The notes: generated by a model not told the origin, from the letters alone. DNA of 39,888 nucleotides from a virus (IMGVR_UViG_3300036792_000137:1-39888); one strand, 5' to 3'. Shown: positions 1 to 6,433, numbered from the stretch's first letter. A program made the numbers and translations.

Positions 1-127
1 GCTGGCGCTAAACCTTTTCATCGAACTTTGGAGAATCCCTCATGCCACCCGTATCCGGTACTGCTGTCGTCATCTTTCTGATTTACTTCCTGCCCGCCAT
101 CGTCGGTGTGTGCCGCAAGCGGAAGAA
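1..127. repeat. Terminal direct repeat, left copy
   Basis: Bases 1-127 are identical to 39762-39888. The repeat starts in the last codons of the gene at 39542-39772 and runs into the superinfection-immunity-like gene at 42. It shows that the sequence closes into a 39,761-bp circle. The length fits an assembler k-mer overlap, so it need not be a physical terminal redundancy. Confidence 0.95.
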
Positions 128-218
128 CGCGAACGCCATTGCAGTGGCGAACCTGATCTTCGGCTGGACGATCCTCGGTTGGGGTGTCTGCCTTGTGTGG
201 GCGATGAAGAACGACTGA
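42..218 (+). CDS. Superinfection immunity (Imm-like) small membrane protein
   Basis: This 58-residue protein has two hydrophobic segments (about residues 5-23 and 36-55). They are separated by a basic loop (CRKRKN, about 24-29). That layout and the sequence around IYFLPAIVGVCRKRKN match the small superinfection immunity family related to T4 Imm, which sits in the inner membrane and blocks DNA entry by related phages. The start has a good GGAGA site 8-9 bases upstream. The stop overlaps the next start (ATGA). It lies in an accessory operon with an antirestriction gene, which fits a lysogenic-conversion role. Family assignment is from sequence pattern only; exclusion activity is inferred. Confidence 0.75.
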   Translation: MPPVSGTAVVIFLIYFLPAIVGVCRKRKNANAIAVANLIFGWTILGWGVCLVWAMKND

Positions 219-334
219 TGAAAATTCTCGCCGTCGCTGCCCTGATCACTGCCTTCCTCACAGGGTGCGTGAATGCACCACCTGTACCGGGCACCCGTTT
301 CTACTCGTCACCGCATCACCGTCACTGCCACTGA
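218..334 (+). CDS. Tiny lipoprotein, His-rich tail
   Basis: A 38-residue protein with a type II signal peptide: hydrophobic stretch 3-15 and lipobox LTGC with the lipidated cysteine at residue 17. The mature part is only about 22 residues and ends in a histidine/cysteine cluster (HHRHCH), which could bind metal. Its start overlaps the stop of the Imm-like gene, so translation is probably coupled. Function is unknown. It might help the membrane protein before it act at the envelope, but nothing in the sequence proves that. Confidence 0.6.
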   Translation: MKILAVAALITAFLTGCVNAPPVPGTRFYSSPHHRHCH

Positions 335-342
335 GAAGCCAC

Positions 343-774
343 ATGAACACCTTCACCCATGCCGCACCTGTTGCGGAGAACCGCCGACTGAACTTCCTGC
401 CGAAGATGTTCGGCACCAACTATTTTCTGAACGGTGAGGCCTCGCTGTTCGACTTCGCCCATGCCCTGATGCCTGACTATGCGGGCGGTCACTGGGAGTT
501 CTTTCACCGCACGGGCGATGGTGTGCACTTCGCCGTTCCGAGCATGCCGGATGCAAGCCGCCTCTGTGTGAGCGGCAATTACTTTGACCGTGAAGTGTCG
601 GCACAGGCGGCTGGCATAATCCTGTCGCTTTTTGCCCTGAACGCAATGGCTCACCGTGCCTCGTCCCGAGGTGATGAAACCGGAACCGACTTCCTCGCAG
701 ACCGGTATTACGCCCTGCGTGACTATGCGAAAGATCACCCTGACCGCGCTGCGATCTTCGCCGCCATTGACTGA
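343..774 (+). CDS. klcA: Antirestriction protein, KlcA/ArdB family
   Basis: The 143-residue protein matches the KlcA/ArdB family along its length: RLNFLPKMFGTNYFLNGEA (about 15-33), DYAGGHWEF (about 45-53), the SAQAAGIILSLFALNAMA helix and the C-terminal YYALRDYAKDHPDRAAIF. Family members inhibit type I restriction enzymes in vivo, and this length (about 140) is typical. A longer reading from 265 exists, but family similarity begins only after 343, so 343 is used. The gene is between a small lipoprotein and a HicB-like HTH gene, in an operon of accessory genes that would protect the incoming genome or change the lysogen. Confidence 0.92.
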   Translation: MNTFTHAAPVAENRRLNFLPKMFGTNYFLNGEASLFDFAHALMPDYAGGHWEFFHRTGDGVHFAVPSMPDASRLCVSGNYFDREVSAQAAGIILSLFALNAMAHRASSRGDETGTDFLADRYYALRDYAKDHPDRAAIFAAID

Positions 775-795
775 ACCCGAACCGGAGCGCCTGCC

Positions 796-1029
796 ATGTC
801 CACCGCAACGCCTGATGATCTGCTGCCAAGCACTATCGCGAAGAACCTGCTACTTGAGGTGATGGCCGAGCAGCGTGTCCGTGCCGTTGACCTGGCCGAA
901 CGGCTCGGCACGACCCGGCAGGTCGTCAACCGCCTGATCGACATTCGCCACCCGACGAAGATCGACGCTATCGAGGAAGCGCTCGCCGTGCTGGGCAAGC
1001 GCCTCGTCATATCCCTCGCTGACCTGTGA
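796..1029 (+). CDS. HicB-like antitoxin/HTH regulator without HicA
   Basis: A 77-residue protein made almost only of a helix-turn-helix (about 28-58, LAERLGTTRQVVNRLID) followed by a strand-like end (GKRLVISLADL). This is the layout of the C-terminal DNA-binding half of HicB antitoxins. The N-terminal HicA-binding fold is absent and no HicA toxin gene lies on either side. It is probably a solitary regulator of the accessory operon, or the remains of a toxin-antitoxin pair. It follows klcA by 21 bases and is the last gene before the hairpin array. Confidence 0.7.
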   Translation: MSTATPDDLLPSTIAKNLLLEVMAEQRVRAVDLAERLGTTRQVVNRLIDIRHPTKIDAIEEALAVLGKRLVISLADL

Positions 1030-1054
1030 TCGCTGCCCGGTGATCACCACCCGG

Positions 1055-1269
1055 ATACAGCCTCTCTGACGGCCTGAGAGGCTTTCCCGCTCGTGCTACT
1101 GCCTGCCGTGCCTCACCAGCCTCCCTGACAGGCTGGTTTTCGTCGTTCCTGCCCCTAAATCCCTTCCTGCTGACTGCCCGACGCGAATACAGCCTCTCTG
1201 ACAGGCTCGCGGGGGTCGGTCCATCTGCTAGTACCTGCTACACCTCGCCAGCCTGCCTGAGAGGCTGAA
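1055..1269 (+). repeat. 132-bp-period tandem array of AGCCT/AGGCT hairpins
   Basis: Two diverged copies (about 1055-1137 and 1187-1269) are in register at exactly 132 bases: a shared 16-base block starts at 1055 and at 1187, TGCTA is at 1094 and 1226, and the second hairpin is at 1118 and 1250. Each copy carries two hairpins, giving four in all. Three have the form AGCCT, 7-base loop, AGGCT, at 1118-1134, 1191-1207 and 1250-1266, and every loop contains CTGA. The first (1059-1083) has an 8-bp AGCCTCTC/GAGAGGCT stem. Only the second is followed by a T-run, so the array is more than a terminator. It fills the gap between hicB-like and the convergent gene at 1288. Confidence 0.8.
1116..1140 (+). 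terminator. Terminator of accessory operon
   Basis: Stem CCAGCCT (1116-1122) pairs with AGGCTGG (1130-1136) around a 7-base loop and is followed by TTTT (1137-1140). It lies about 90 bases after the hicB-like stop. The hairpin at 1059-1083 with a short TTT may assist. Confidence 0.7.
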
Positions 1270-1287
1270 TTCAAGCCAGCTTCAGCT

Positions 1288-1482
1288 TTACACCTCTGCG
1301 CCGGTCTGTTCTTCCCCTGCGGGAGCGTCGGCGCTACCGAGTTCGCGCAGTTCAAGCACGCCTTCATCCTTCGTCACGAATTCCTGATCGACGCCAGGCG
1401 CGAGCGTCTGGTCGTTGATCGTGTCGTGGTCAAGGATCACGCGGATTGAGTCCGCGCCGAGGTTCACGATGTTCACGCGCAT
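1288..1482 (-). CDS. Hypothetical phage protein, 64 aa
   Basis: A short protein (MRVNIVNLGADSIRVILDHD...) with a beta-rich N-terminal half and an acidic tail ending in GEEQTGAEV. The start at 1482 has a GGAGAA site at good distance. It lies after an intrinsic terminator (1521-1556) at the end of the leftward early operon, so it may depend on read-through or an unseen promoter. I do not recognise a family. Confidence 0.55.
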   Translation of the reverse strand: MRVNIVNLGADSIRVILDHDTINDQTLAPGVDQEFVTKDEGVLELRELGSADAPAGEEQTGAEV

Positions 1483-1520
1483 GGCGGTTTTCTCCGTTCG
1501 GGGGTTGGCCTGCCGGAATG

Positions 1521-1556
1521 AAAAAAGCCCGCGACCGGTTGCACGGTGGCGGGCTT
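1521..1556 (-). terminator. Intrinsic terminator, leftward early operon
   Basis: An 8-bp stem, AAGCCCGC (1525-1532) with GCGGGCTT (1549-1556), has a 16-base loop that can pair further. Read leftward it is followed by six T (the A-run 1521-1526, partly in the stem). It lies 40 bases after the stop of the 80-aa gene. Confidence 0.8.
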
Positions 1557-1597
1557 CTGTTTTCTCTGAAGGGACTACTCCAAGCATTGAAACGAAC

Positions 1598-1840
1598 CTA
1601 GCGGGTTTGTCCCGCCGTGTCAACCAGTTTCGACGCGGGCGGCGTTGCCCCTGCGAGCGCCGCATGACCGAGCCGTGCGATCTGCGACAGCAGCGAACCT
1701 GCGGGCACTGTCGCACTGCCGCTCTCGGCCAGCGTGACGATCAGGCCGACGACCTCGGTCATGCGTTCAAGGTCAGCTTCAAGGCGGTGCGCCTTGTGGT
1801 GCGAATGGAGCATGAGGCGGTTCCGGGTGACGGGGTTCAT
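1598..1840 (-). CDS. Hypothetical protein, 80 aa
   Basis: Predicted mostly helical: a basic, histidine-rich start (residues 7-20), then an amphipathic helix with LERMTEVVGLIVTLAESGS. Its start overlaps the stop of the HTH gene upstream by ATGA, so the two are translationally coupled. It is the last gene before the leftward terminator. Function unknown. Confidence 0.6.
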   Translation of the reverse strand: MNPVTRNRLMLHSHHKAHRLEADLERMTEVVGLIVTLAESGSATVPAGSLLSQIARLGHAALAGATPPASKLVDTAGQTR

Positions 1841-2442
1841 GACTGCATCGGCATGGCTTCACACACGCCATGCGGAACGAAGGTTGATTCCAGGCGGCGC
1901 AGTGCCCGCAGTTCCAGGCCTGCCGATTCGCCATCGAGCCACTGAGCGACACGCCCGAGCGTTGACTTGTTCGAGCCGGTCTGTTTCGCGATTGCCCGCA
2001 ACGAGTAGCCGTCGCGATACTGCTTCGGCACGTAGCGCCGCCAGATCAGCGCGTTCAGTGCAGCGTGATTCGTGATCGGTGAGGCAGGTGCGAGCCAGAG
2101 CATCAGGCCATCGACGCCGACCGCCTTCAGGTTCTCGGTCGGCGCGAAGCGGGCGAGCATGACACAGAGTTCGGGGTGGGGCAATCGGCGTTGCATCGCG
2201 TCGATGACCAGTGCGCACTGTCCGTGAATCTCCTGCGTCGAGAGGCCGCCGAAGTTCACGCCGGGTGATCGCGTGCCGATCATGCGTGCGAGTGTGGCGC
2301 TCTGCCGGGTGGTCAGCACCGGCATGCACTCAAGCACGCGGATCAGTGCACGGCGTAGCGCCGAGGGTTCGCTCACCGGCAGGGCGAGTATCAGGAACGA
2401 CACGTGAAGCGCTGTCGCTGTGTCGGAGAAAATCGGTTTCAT
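1837..2442 (-). CDS. Putative transcription regulator with HTH (possible Q-like)
   Basis: A 201-residue protein with a sigma-region-4-like helix-turn-helix near the C-terminus (about 140-170: GYSLRAIAKQTGSNKSTLGR). The rest is helical, with an invariant-looking WRRYVPKQYRDGYS lead-in. Proteins of this shape near the end of lambdoid early operons include Q-type antiterminators and late activators, and the position here fits. This assignment is weak: the HTH is visible, the regulatory role is inferred. It is flanked by ATGA overlaps on both sides, so it is part of a tightly coupled block of small genes. Confidence 0.6.
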   Translation of the reverse strand: MKPIFSDTATALHVSFLILALPVSEPSALRRALIRVLECMPVLTTRQSATLARMIGTRSPGVNFGGLSTQEIHGQCALVIDAMQRRLPHPELCVMLARFAPTENLKAVGVDGLMLWLAPASPITNHAALNALIWRRYVPKQYRDGYSLRAIAKQTGSNKSTLGRVAQWLDGESAGLELRALRRLESTFVPHGVCEAMPMQS

Positions 2443-2636
2443 GATCTGTCCTTCGGCCCCGACTGTGAGGGAAAGTGAACGGCATCGTCACGAACCTGCG
2501 CAGGTGTAGCAGCGAGCGCACCACGCATGGCACTGCGCATGGCATCACGGGTCGTCCACATCGTGTAGTGCCGCAGTGATGTGCCTGCCGCGTTCAGTAT
2601 CGGTTCGATCAGTCCGTCGATTTCGTCATCCGTCAT
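2439..2636 (-). CDS. Hypothetical protein, 65 aa
   Basis: A small acidic-to-neutral protein (MTDDEIDGLIEPILNAAG...) that looks helical. It overlaps its neighbours by ATGA at both ends, which supports it as a real gene. No family recognised. Confidence 0.6.
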   Translation of the reverse strand: MTDDEIDGLIEPILNAAGTSLRHYTMWTTRDAMRSAMRGALAATPAQVRDDAVHFPSQSGPKDRS

Positions 2637-2854
2637 GACTGCCTCTCTGCCTCACGCTCGGCAATCCATGCGAGCGCGGTTGCGTGTGCATCACGCCATG
2701 ACTTCGATGGATGGTCACCGCGTTCGATTCCCTGCCGGTACGCACGGCCGATCCACGAGCGGACATTGTTCGGCAGGCGGTACCAGTGCGAACGGCATCC
2801 CCATTGCGAGGTCGGCACTGGCTTGTCGCATCCCGGCCACAGGCACTTATGCAT
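2633..2854 (-). CDS. Small zinc-binding phage protein
   Basis: A 73-residue protein beginning MHKCLWPGCDKPVP with a later GCRSHWYRLP. The cysteines and histidine (C4, C9, C20, H23) make a compact zinc-knuckle. Similar short CLWPGC...WGCRxHWYxLP proteins are common in early operons of phages of Gram-negative bacteria, with unknown function. It has overlapping starts and stops with both neighbours. Confidence 0.7.
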   Translation of the reverse strand: MHKCLWPGCDKPVPTSQWGCRSHWYRLPNNVRSWIGRAYRQGIERGDHPSKSWRDAHATALAWIAEREAERQS

Positions 2855-3089
2855 CGCTTTTCCCCTTCGCCTTCATGAGTTCGAAAATGTGCTGCGGCAG
2901 TTCGTGAACCAGATCGCAGCCTGCACCCGCGTCGGTCAGATGGCCGATCAGTTGCAATGCCTTCGTGCGTTCGGTGAGCATGGTTTCGCACTGCTCGAAC
3001 AGCACGGCGATAGCAATGCGTTCCTCGGCACCGAGTGGCGTGCTGACCGAACGAAGCATGACGATGTGACGCTCGATCCACGGGTTCAT
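2847..3089 (-). CDS. Hypothetical protein, 80 aa
   Basis: A helical protein (MNPWIERHIVMLRSVSTPLG...) with no recognised domain. It is tightly packed: its start overlaps the RusA stop by 4 bases, and its end overlaps the zinc-knuckle gene by 8. Confidence 0.6.
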   Translation of the reverse strand: MNPWIERHIVMLRSVSTPLGAEERIAIAVLFEQCETMLTERTKALQLIGHLTDAGAGCDLVHELPQHIFELMKAKGKSDA

Positions 3090-3586
3090 GCTGGCACCTG
3101 ATCAAAAATATCGTAGGGCACCTGATCAAATCCAAGTGCGAGTTGCTGTGCGGTGAGCGGTTCGATACGAATCTCTGCACGCGGGTTCGTGCGGTCTATG
3201 GCGTGCAGGATGAATTTCTGCCGCACCTGCCGGTCGTTCAGGTACACACCCTTGCGAACGAGTTCGCGCACGTCCTTGCCCTTGCGCCGCACGGTGCGAT
3301 AGCGGGACTGCATCAGATCGAGGACGACACTCTCGTCCAAATCGGGTCTCTCGGACGCATAGAAAATGCGCATCGTGACGCGGATCGGGCCAGTGAGTTC
3401 GACACGTGCGAAGGCCGGAATTTGCAGGATCGCTGTGCGTTCGTAGTCGCGGGCCTTCTCCGACTTGATCGACATTGGGCGGGTTTTCATCTTGCCGTCC
3501 GCGTTGCGGAACTTGCGCGTGACGATCTCACGACTGTTCGCCTTGCTCGCCGGTTCACCTTTGATCGTGAAGTCGATAGCGGTCAT
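3086..3586 (-). CDS. rusA: RusA-like Holliday junction resolvase
   Basis: The 166-residue protein has the RusA layout: N-terminal strand (IKGEPASKANSR, about 8-19), then RPDLDE with D82 and D84, then NDRQV with D118 and a following lysine (K124). These acidic residues match the metal-binding aspartates of the family. RusA dimers cut Holliday junctions, here to resolve recombination or replication intermediates before packaging. RusA itself is about 120 aa; the extra length is mostly at the N-terminal third and the tail. The tail carries FDQVP twice (153-157 and 161-165). It overlaps the P-like gene by ATGA. Confidence 0.85.
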   Translation of the reverse strand: MTAIDFTIKGEPASKANSREIVTRKFRNADGKMKTRPMSIKSEKARDYERTAILQIPAFARVELTGPIRVTMRIFYASERPDLDESVVLDLMQSRYRTVRRKGKDVRELVRKGVYLNDRQVRQKFILHAIDRTNPRAEIRIEPLTAQQLALGFDQVPYDIFDQVPA

Positions 3587-4113
3587 TGCGTCACCTCGTC
3601 ATCGTCGCCGGGTTGCCGTGTGTCGTGCCGCCCATGACTGCGGTTGTAGTTCTCGATGGCGTCCTTTGCAAAGTCGATCTGATGCTGCGTGATGTGATCG
3701 CCGTTCGCTGCACGTTGCAGGAGTCGATAGGCCCAACGGATGCCGCCGCCGAGCGGTGCACCGTGCTGGCTCAGAAGCCTGCTGGCGACCTCGTGAATTT
3801 TCGCAAGCTGTTCGCGTGCTTCAGCCGGTGGCGTGCGAGGTGCATCGAGTGTGAACTGGTTGGGCCGGTACATCGTCGGCTGCGGTTCACAGAATTCGAT
3901 GAACTCGCCAAGCGTCGGCGGTGTGCGACGGTGCATCATGGCCGACACACCGCGCGTCAGGCTCTCACGCGACATGCCGCGCAGGCCTTCGGTCCACATG
4001 GCCTGCATCTCGATTTCGTCCACGTTGCGCCACATCGCATAGAAGCGCTCACCGAAGCATGCGGCCATCTTCCGCCACAGCCATGCGCCGCGCGTTTCAG
4101 TGTTTGACGACAT
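3583..4113 (-). CDS. P-like replication protein (helicase loader candidate)
   Basis: A 176-residue helical protein beginning with a WLWRKMAACFGERF helix and containing RTPPTLGEFIEFCEP (about 63-77), a feature of lambda P-like replication proteins, where P-type proteins bring the host DnaB helicase to the phage origin. It starts inside the end of the O-like gene (17-base overlap), which is the lambda O-P order. The role rests on this position and the short motif, so it is an inference with moderate support. Confidence 0.6.
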   Translation of the reverse strand: MSSNTETRGAWLWRKMAACFGERFYAMWRNVDEIEMQAMWTEGLRGMSRESLTRGVSAMMHRRTPPTLGEFIEFCEPQPTMYRPNQFTLDAPRTPPAEAREQLAKIHEVASRLLSQHGAPLGGGIRWAYRLLQRAANGDHITQHQIDFAKDAIENYNRSHGRHDTRQPGDDDEVTQ

Positions 4114-5008
4114 GGCAATCTTCCGGTGGCAGATCGAACACGTCGCCGCTCTTGGCCTTCGTCGGGTCGTAGCCGGTCAGCGCGTTCGCCTTCTGCCGGT
4201 CCAGATCATCACGACGCGCACTGCCGTTGCTGCGCACGTCACCGTAGTCACGTGCCCGCTTGCACCAGTTGCGCCACGTCGCGAGCCAGTCGAGCTTCAC
4301 GGCGTCCTTGCCCGACTTGGCGTGCCAGTGATCTGCGAAGCGCTCGGCCTGATCGACCACCTGTTCGCGAGTCCAGCCGAGTGCAGTCATCGCCCATGCA
4401 CCCCAGGCGTGCGGCAAACGGAAGTCGTCCGCGAGTCGTCTGGCGGTCGCCGCGTTTTTTGCGCGGCGGCCTACAGACTCTGATGCTAGAGCTAAGGTAT
4501 CTACGGAGTGGTTTACTCCTTTCCTTTCCCTTCCCTTCCCTTCCAAGGGTGAGCCCTCAGTGAGTGTCGTGGCCGTTTGCGCCTTTTCGTCACCCTGCGA
4601 ATTTTTGTGTGATTCGCGCTCTGCCTTTTCCAGCTTGGCATTAACGGCCCTCATGTACTGTTCAATGAGTACTTTGTCGGGCTTCGGAAACTGCGCTCGC
4701 GACGGACGATTGATGACCTGATGCTTCGTGAAAGTCGGGATGTGCAGAAAACGCTGTTTATCTTCGCTTGAGTACTCCATGAGTAATCCATGTTCGATCA
4801 GTGACAGCAGCAGGGATTCAACGTCAAGACCCCGATCAACGGGACTCGGGAACACCTGCATCTGTAGCTTCTCGGCATCACGAACGAGGTTGCCGTGATC
4901 GTCTGCGAAACTCCACGTACCGATGAACAGCAGTCGGGCAGCGTAGGAACAGTGACAGACCTGCGGGTTCGTCCAGAACTCGGGTTTGATCGTGCGGATT
5001 CGTGCCAT
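4097..5008 (-). CDS. O-like replication initiator
   Basis: A 303-residue protein starting MARIRTIKPEFWT, the usual opening of phage replication initiators of this type, with a winged-helix N-terminal half (about 1-115) and a C-terminal helical part (from about 200). An upstream in-frame ATG at 5059 adds 17 residues, but the family opening begins at 5008. The middle linker (about 140-180) is hydrophilic. DNA coding for it holds a purine/pyrimidine strand-asymmetric tract (4517-4544), a possible origin as in lambda O. It is followed by the P-like gene. Confidence 0.75.
   Translation of the reverse strand: MARIRTIKPEFWTNPQVCHCSYAARLLFIGTWSFADDHGNLVRDAEKLQMQVFPSPVDRGLDVESLLLSLIEHGLLMEYSSEDKQRFLHIPTFTKHQVINRPSRAQFPKPDKVLIEQYMRAVNAKLEKAERESHKNSQGDEKAQTATTLTEGSPLEGKGRERKGVNHSVDTLALASESVGRRAKNAATARRLADDFRLPHAWGAWAMTALGWTREQVVDQAERFADHWHAKSGKDAVKLDWLATWRNWCKRARDYGDVRSNGSARRDDLDRQKANALTGYDPTKAKSGDVFDLPPEDCHVVKH
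4517..4544. other. Homopyrimidine tract in O-like gene, candidate origin element
   Basis: A 28-base run with only C and T on the + strand, with three CCCTT-type repeats. The opposite strand is all purine with closely spaced GGG runs. It lies in the linker region of the initiator gene. In lambda the origin lies inside O and has a purine-rich strand tract next to iterons. No convincing iterons were seen here, so the origin role is a guess. Confidence 0.35.
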
Positions 5009-5022
5009 GTCAAAGCCCCGGT

Positions 5023-5280
5023 TTAATCCTGCCCTGAGTGTGGAAGCGGTGTGACGCACATCAGTGCACGTCCGCGTTCTTCCTCGTCACGAAGCTGGGC
5101 GAGCTTCCATTCCATGCGCAAGCGGGTCATTTCGTTGTCACGCAGGAACACGTTAAACGCCCGCTCGTAGTCGGCCAGCGTGCATGCTTCGCGATGGCGC
5201 GGATACAGGGTGAACTTCGGTTCGCACTTCGAAGAATAGACTTCATCAACAATCGCGACTGCGACACATCGGCCTGACAT
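5023..5280 (-). CDS. Hypothetical protein, 85 aa
   Basis: A charged, helical protein (MSGRCVAVAIVDEV...; LRMEWKLAQLRDEEERGRA). A strong AGGAGA site precedes the start. It lies between the endolysin and the O-like initiator. Its end overlaps only the rejected longer reading of the O-like gene; it ends 14 bases before the preferred start. No family recognised. Confidence 0.6.
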   Translation of the reverse strand: MSGRCVAVAIVDEVYSSKCEPKFTLYPRHREACTLADYERAFNVFLRDNEMTRLRMEWKLAQLRDEEERGRALMCVTPLPHSGQD

Positions 5281-5299
5281 GATGGCTTCTCCTTTGGTG

Positions 5300-5950
5300 T
5301 TAATCGGGTTGTGTCCACGTGCCGGTAAGGAACAGTTCCTGTTCGCAGGCCCGCCGTTTCACCAGCCACGAATTGACCTCACCGCCCGCAAGGTTCCACT
5401 TCGGGAACTCGTCAGCCGCACCCGCGTAGTCGGCCTGATTCAGCAGTGCCAGCAGCGTTGACGATTCGAAGTTGCCGACGCCTTCGTTGTAAATGAAGTC
5501 TGCGAGCGCTGCCTTCTGGTAGGCCGTGAGCGGGACGATCACCAGCCGGTCAACGTCATCGCCGCAATCTTCAAGCGTGTAGCCGAGCCGCATGTCGGCA
5601 TAGTCCTGTGTCCACTCGGTGCCCTCGGACACGTCATCACCTGTCTGCCCCCAGCCGCACGACCACGGATCAGGATCGAGTGACGCGTACTGTGCCGGGA
5701 TAGGTGCACCGGCCAGCACGTCATACCAGATGCCAGCGCCGACCAGTGCGTTCGCCATCGGTGAGCATGGGTCGGGATAGGCCGTGAGGTAACACCCCTC
5801 GAAACACTGTGTCAGCGGCTCGCACTGAACGAGCCAGTCGTCTTCGTCAATGTCGGCGGGCGGCTTCTGGTGCGGGTTGTGCGGTTTGACAAACCAGCCG
5901 CCACGAGCGGACGGAATGCCTGGGTGTGCTGAATGGGGAATAAACGTCAT
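5300..5950 (-). CDS. GH24 phage lysozyme (endolysin)
   Basis: A 216-residue muramidase. The GH24 catalytic start is CFEGCYLTAYPDP with Glu51 and Asp60, eight residues apart as in T4 lysozyme. The usual sequence would put Thr five residues after the Asp; here a roughly 30-residue insertion (about 62-92) is followed by DPWSCGWGQTG, with Ser97 at the Thr position. The C-terminal half has LTAYQKAALADFIYNEGVGNF and NSWLVKRR, typical of the family. No signal peptide or SAR segment is visible, so a holin or other export is needed. Seven cysteines are unusual. It lies in the early operon, away from the structural genes. Confidence 0.88.
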   Translation of the reverse strand: MTFIPHSAHPGIPSARGGWFVKPHNPHQKPPADIDEDDWLVQCEPLTQCFEGCYLTAYPDPCSPMANALVGAGIWYDVLAGAPIPAQYASLDPDPWSCGWGQTGDDVSEGTEWTQDYADMRLGYTLEDCGDDVDRLVIVPLTAYQKAALADFIYNEGVGNFESSTLLALLNQADYAGAADEFPKWNLAGGEVNSWLVKRRACEQELFLTGTWTQPD

Positions 5951-5991
5951 GGTGCGGTGTCTCCATCAGGTGAGGATTTACGGGAGTGTCG

Positions 5992-6330
5992 TTACTGCGG
6001 TTCGCCTTCAAGTGCCGACTCGTCGGCATCGACCTGATAGCCGCGCAGCGGCATGCGCAGCTGACGTGCGAGCAACGCCCAGCCCTGGTGGAAGTCAGGC
6101 CGCAGCGTGACCGGACTCACGTCAGGATGAAGCACCGCCGCCACGATGAACGGCACGTACTCAAGCGGCACCGCGCGGCCACGATGGAGCCATGTGCTGA
6201 TCTTTTCGGGCCTCACGCCGATAGCCTGCCCGAGCAGTTCCTGTGAGCCGCTGAGTTCAACGGCACGAATCAAAGCCTGCATGCCGGGATAGCTGCGTGC
6301 GATAGCGAGTGCGTCGTCAGTTCGTGACAT
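5992..6330 (-). CDS. YdaS-like Cro/antitoxin-type regulator
   Basis: A 112-residue protein with a helix-turn-helix (about 27-55: SGSQELLGQAIGVRPEKISTWL) followed by RAVPLEYVPFIVAAV, the pattern of YdaS/Cro-like proteins. These act as early repressors in lambdoid phages. It is the first gene of the leftward operon, with an AGGAGA site and a promoter candidate upstream. It probably binds the palindrome at 6415-6433. The C-terminal tail (about 75-112) has HQGWALLARQL, also common in the family. Confidence 0.8.
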   Translation of the reverse strand: MSRTDDALAIARSYPGMQALIRAVELSGSQELLGQAIGVRPEKISTWLHRGRAVPLEYVPFIVAAVLHPDVSPVTLRPDFHQGWALLARQLRMPLRGYQVDADESALEGEPQ

Positions 6331-6376
6331 TCGATGTTCTCCTCGTGGTGGTCATCTGCTGCTAGTGCTGCGATCA

Positions 6377-6405
6377 AATCTAGCCGCTACGAAACCCCCA
6401 AACAA
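6377..6405 (-). promoter_or_regulatory. Candidate leftward early promoter
   Basis: On the - strand, TTGTTT (6400-6405) and TAGATT (6377-6382) are 17 bases apart, in front of the YdaS-like gene. The palindrome 6415-6433 is just upstream of the -35 box, a place where a bound protein could activate or repress. Confidence 0.5.
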
Positions 6406-6414
6406 GCCCACCCA

Positions 6415-6433
6415 TTACGACAATTTGTCGTAA
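6415..6433. promoter_or_regulatory. Perfect operator palindrome
   Basis: TTACGACAATTTGTCGTAA: two 9-base arms that are perfect inverted copies around one central base. It stands in the divergent control region and is the clearest operator-like site in the genome. Likely ligand: the YdaS-like regulator or the XRE repressor. Confidence 0.8.

Noticed and set aside
322-738. - strand frame across the klcA gene
   Set aside because: The + strand product is a clear KlcA/ArdB protein; the antisense frame has no support.
796-1029. Complete HicAB toxin-antitoxin system
   Set aside because: No HicA-like frame on either side in any frame, and the HicB partner-binding domain is absent.
1055-1269. CRISPR or invertible element
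   Set aside because: The repeat is a tandem copy with hairpins; no recombinase site arrangement and no spacers.
4597-4617. Inverted repeat GCGAAT/ATTCGC in the O-like gene as iteron
   Set aside because: Only one copy, 6-base arms and inside coding sequence; too weak for a claim.
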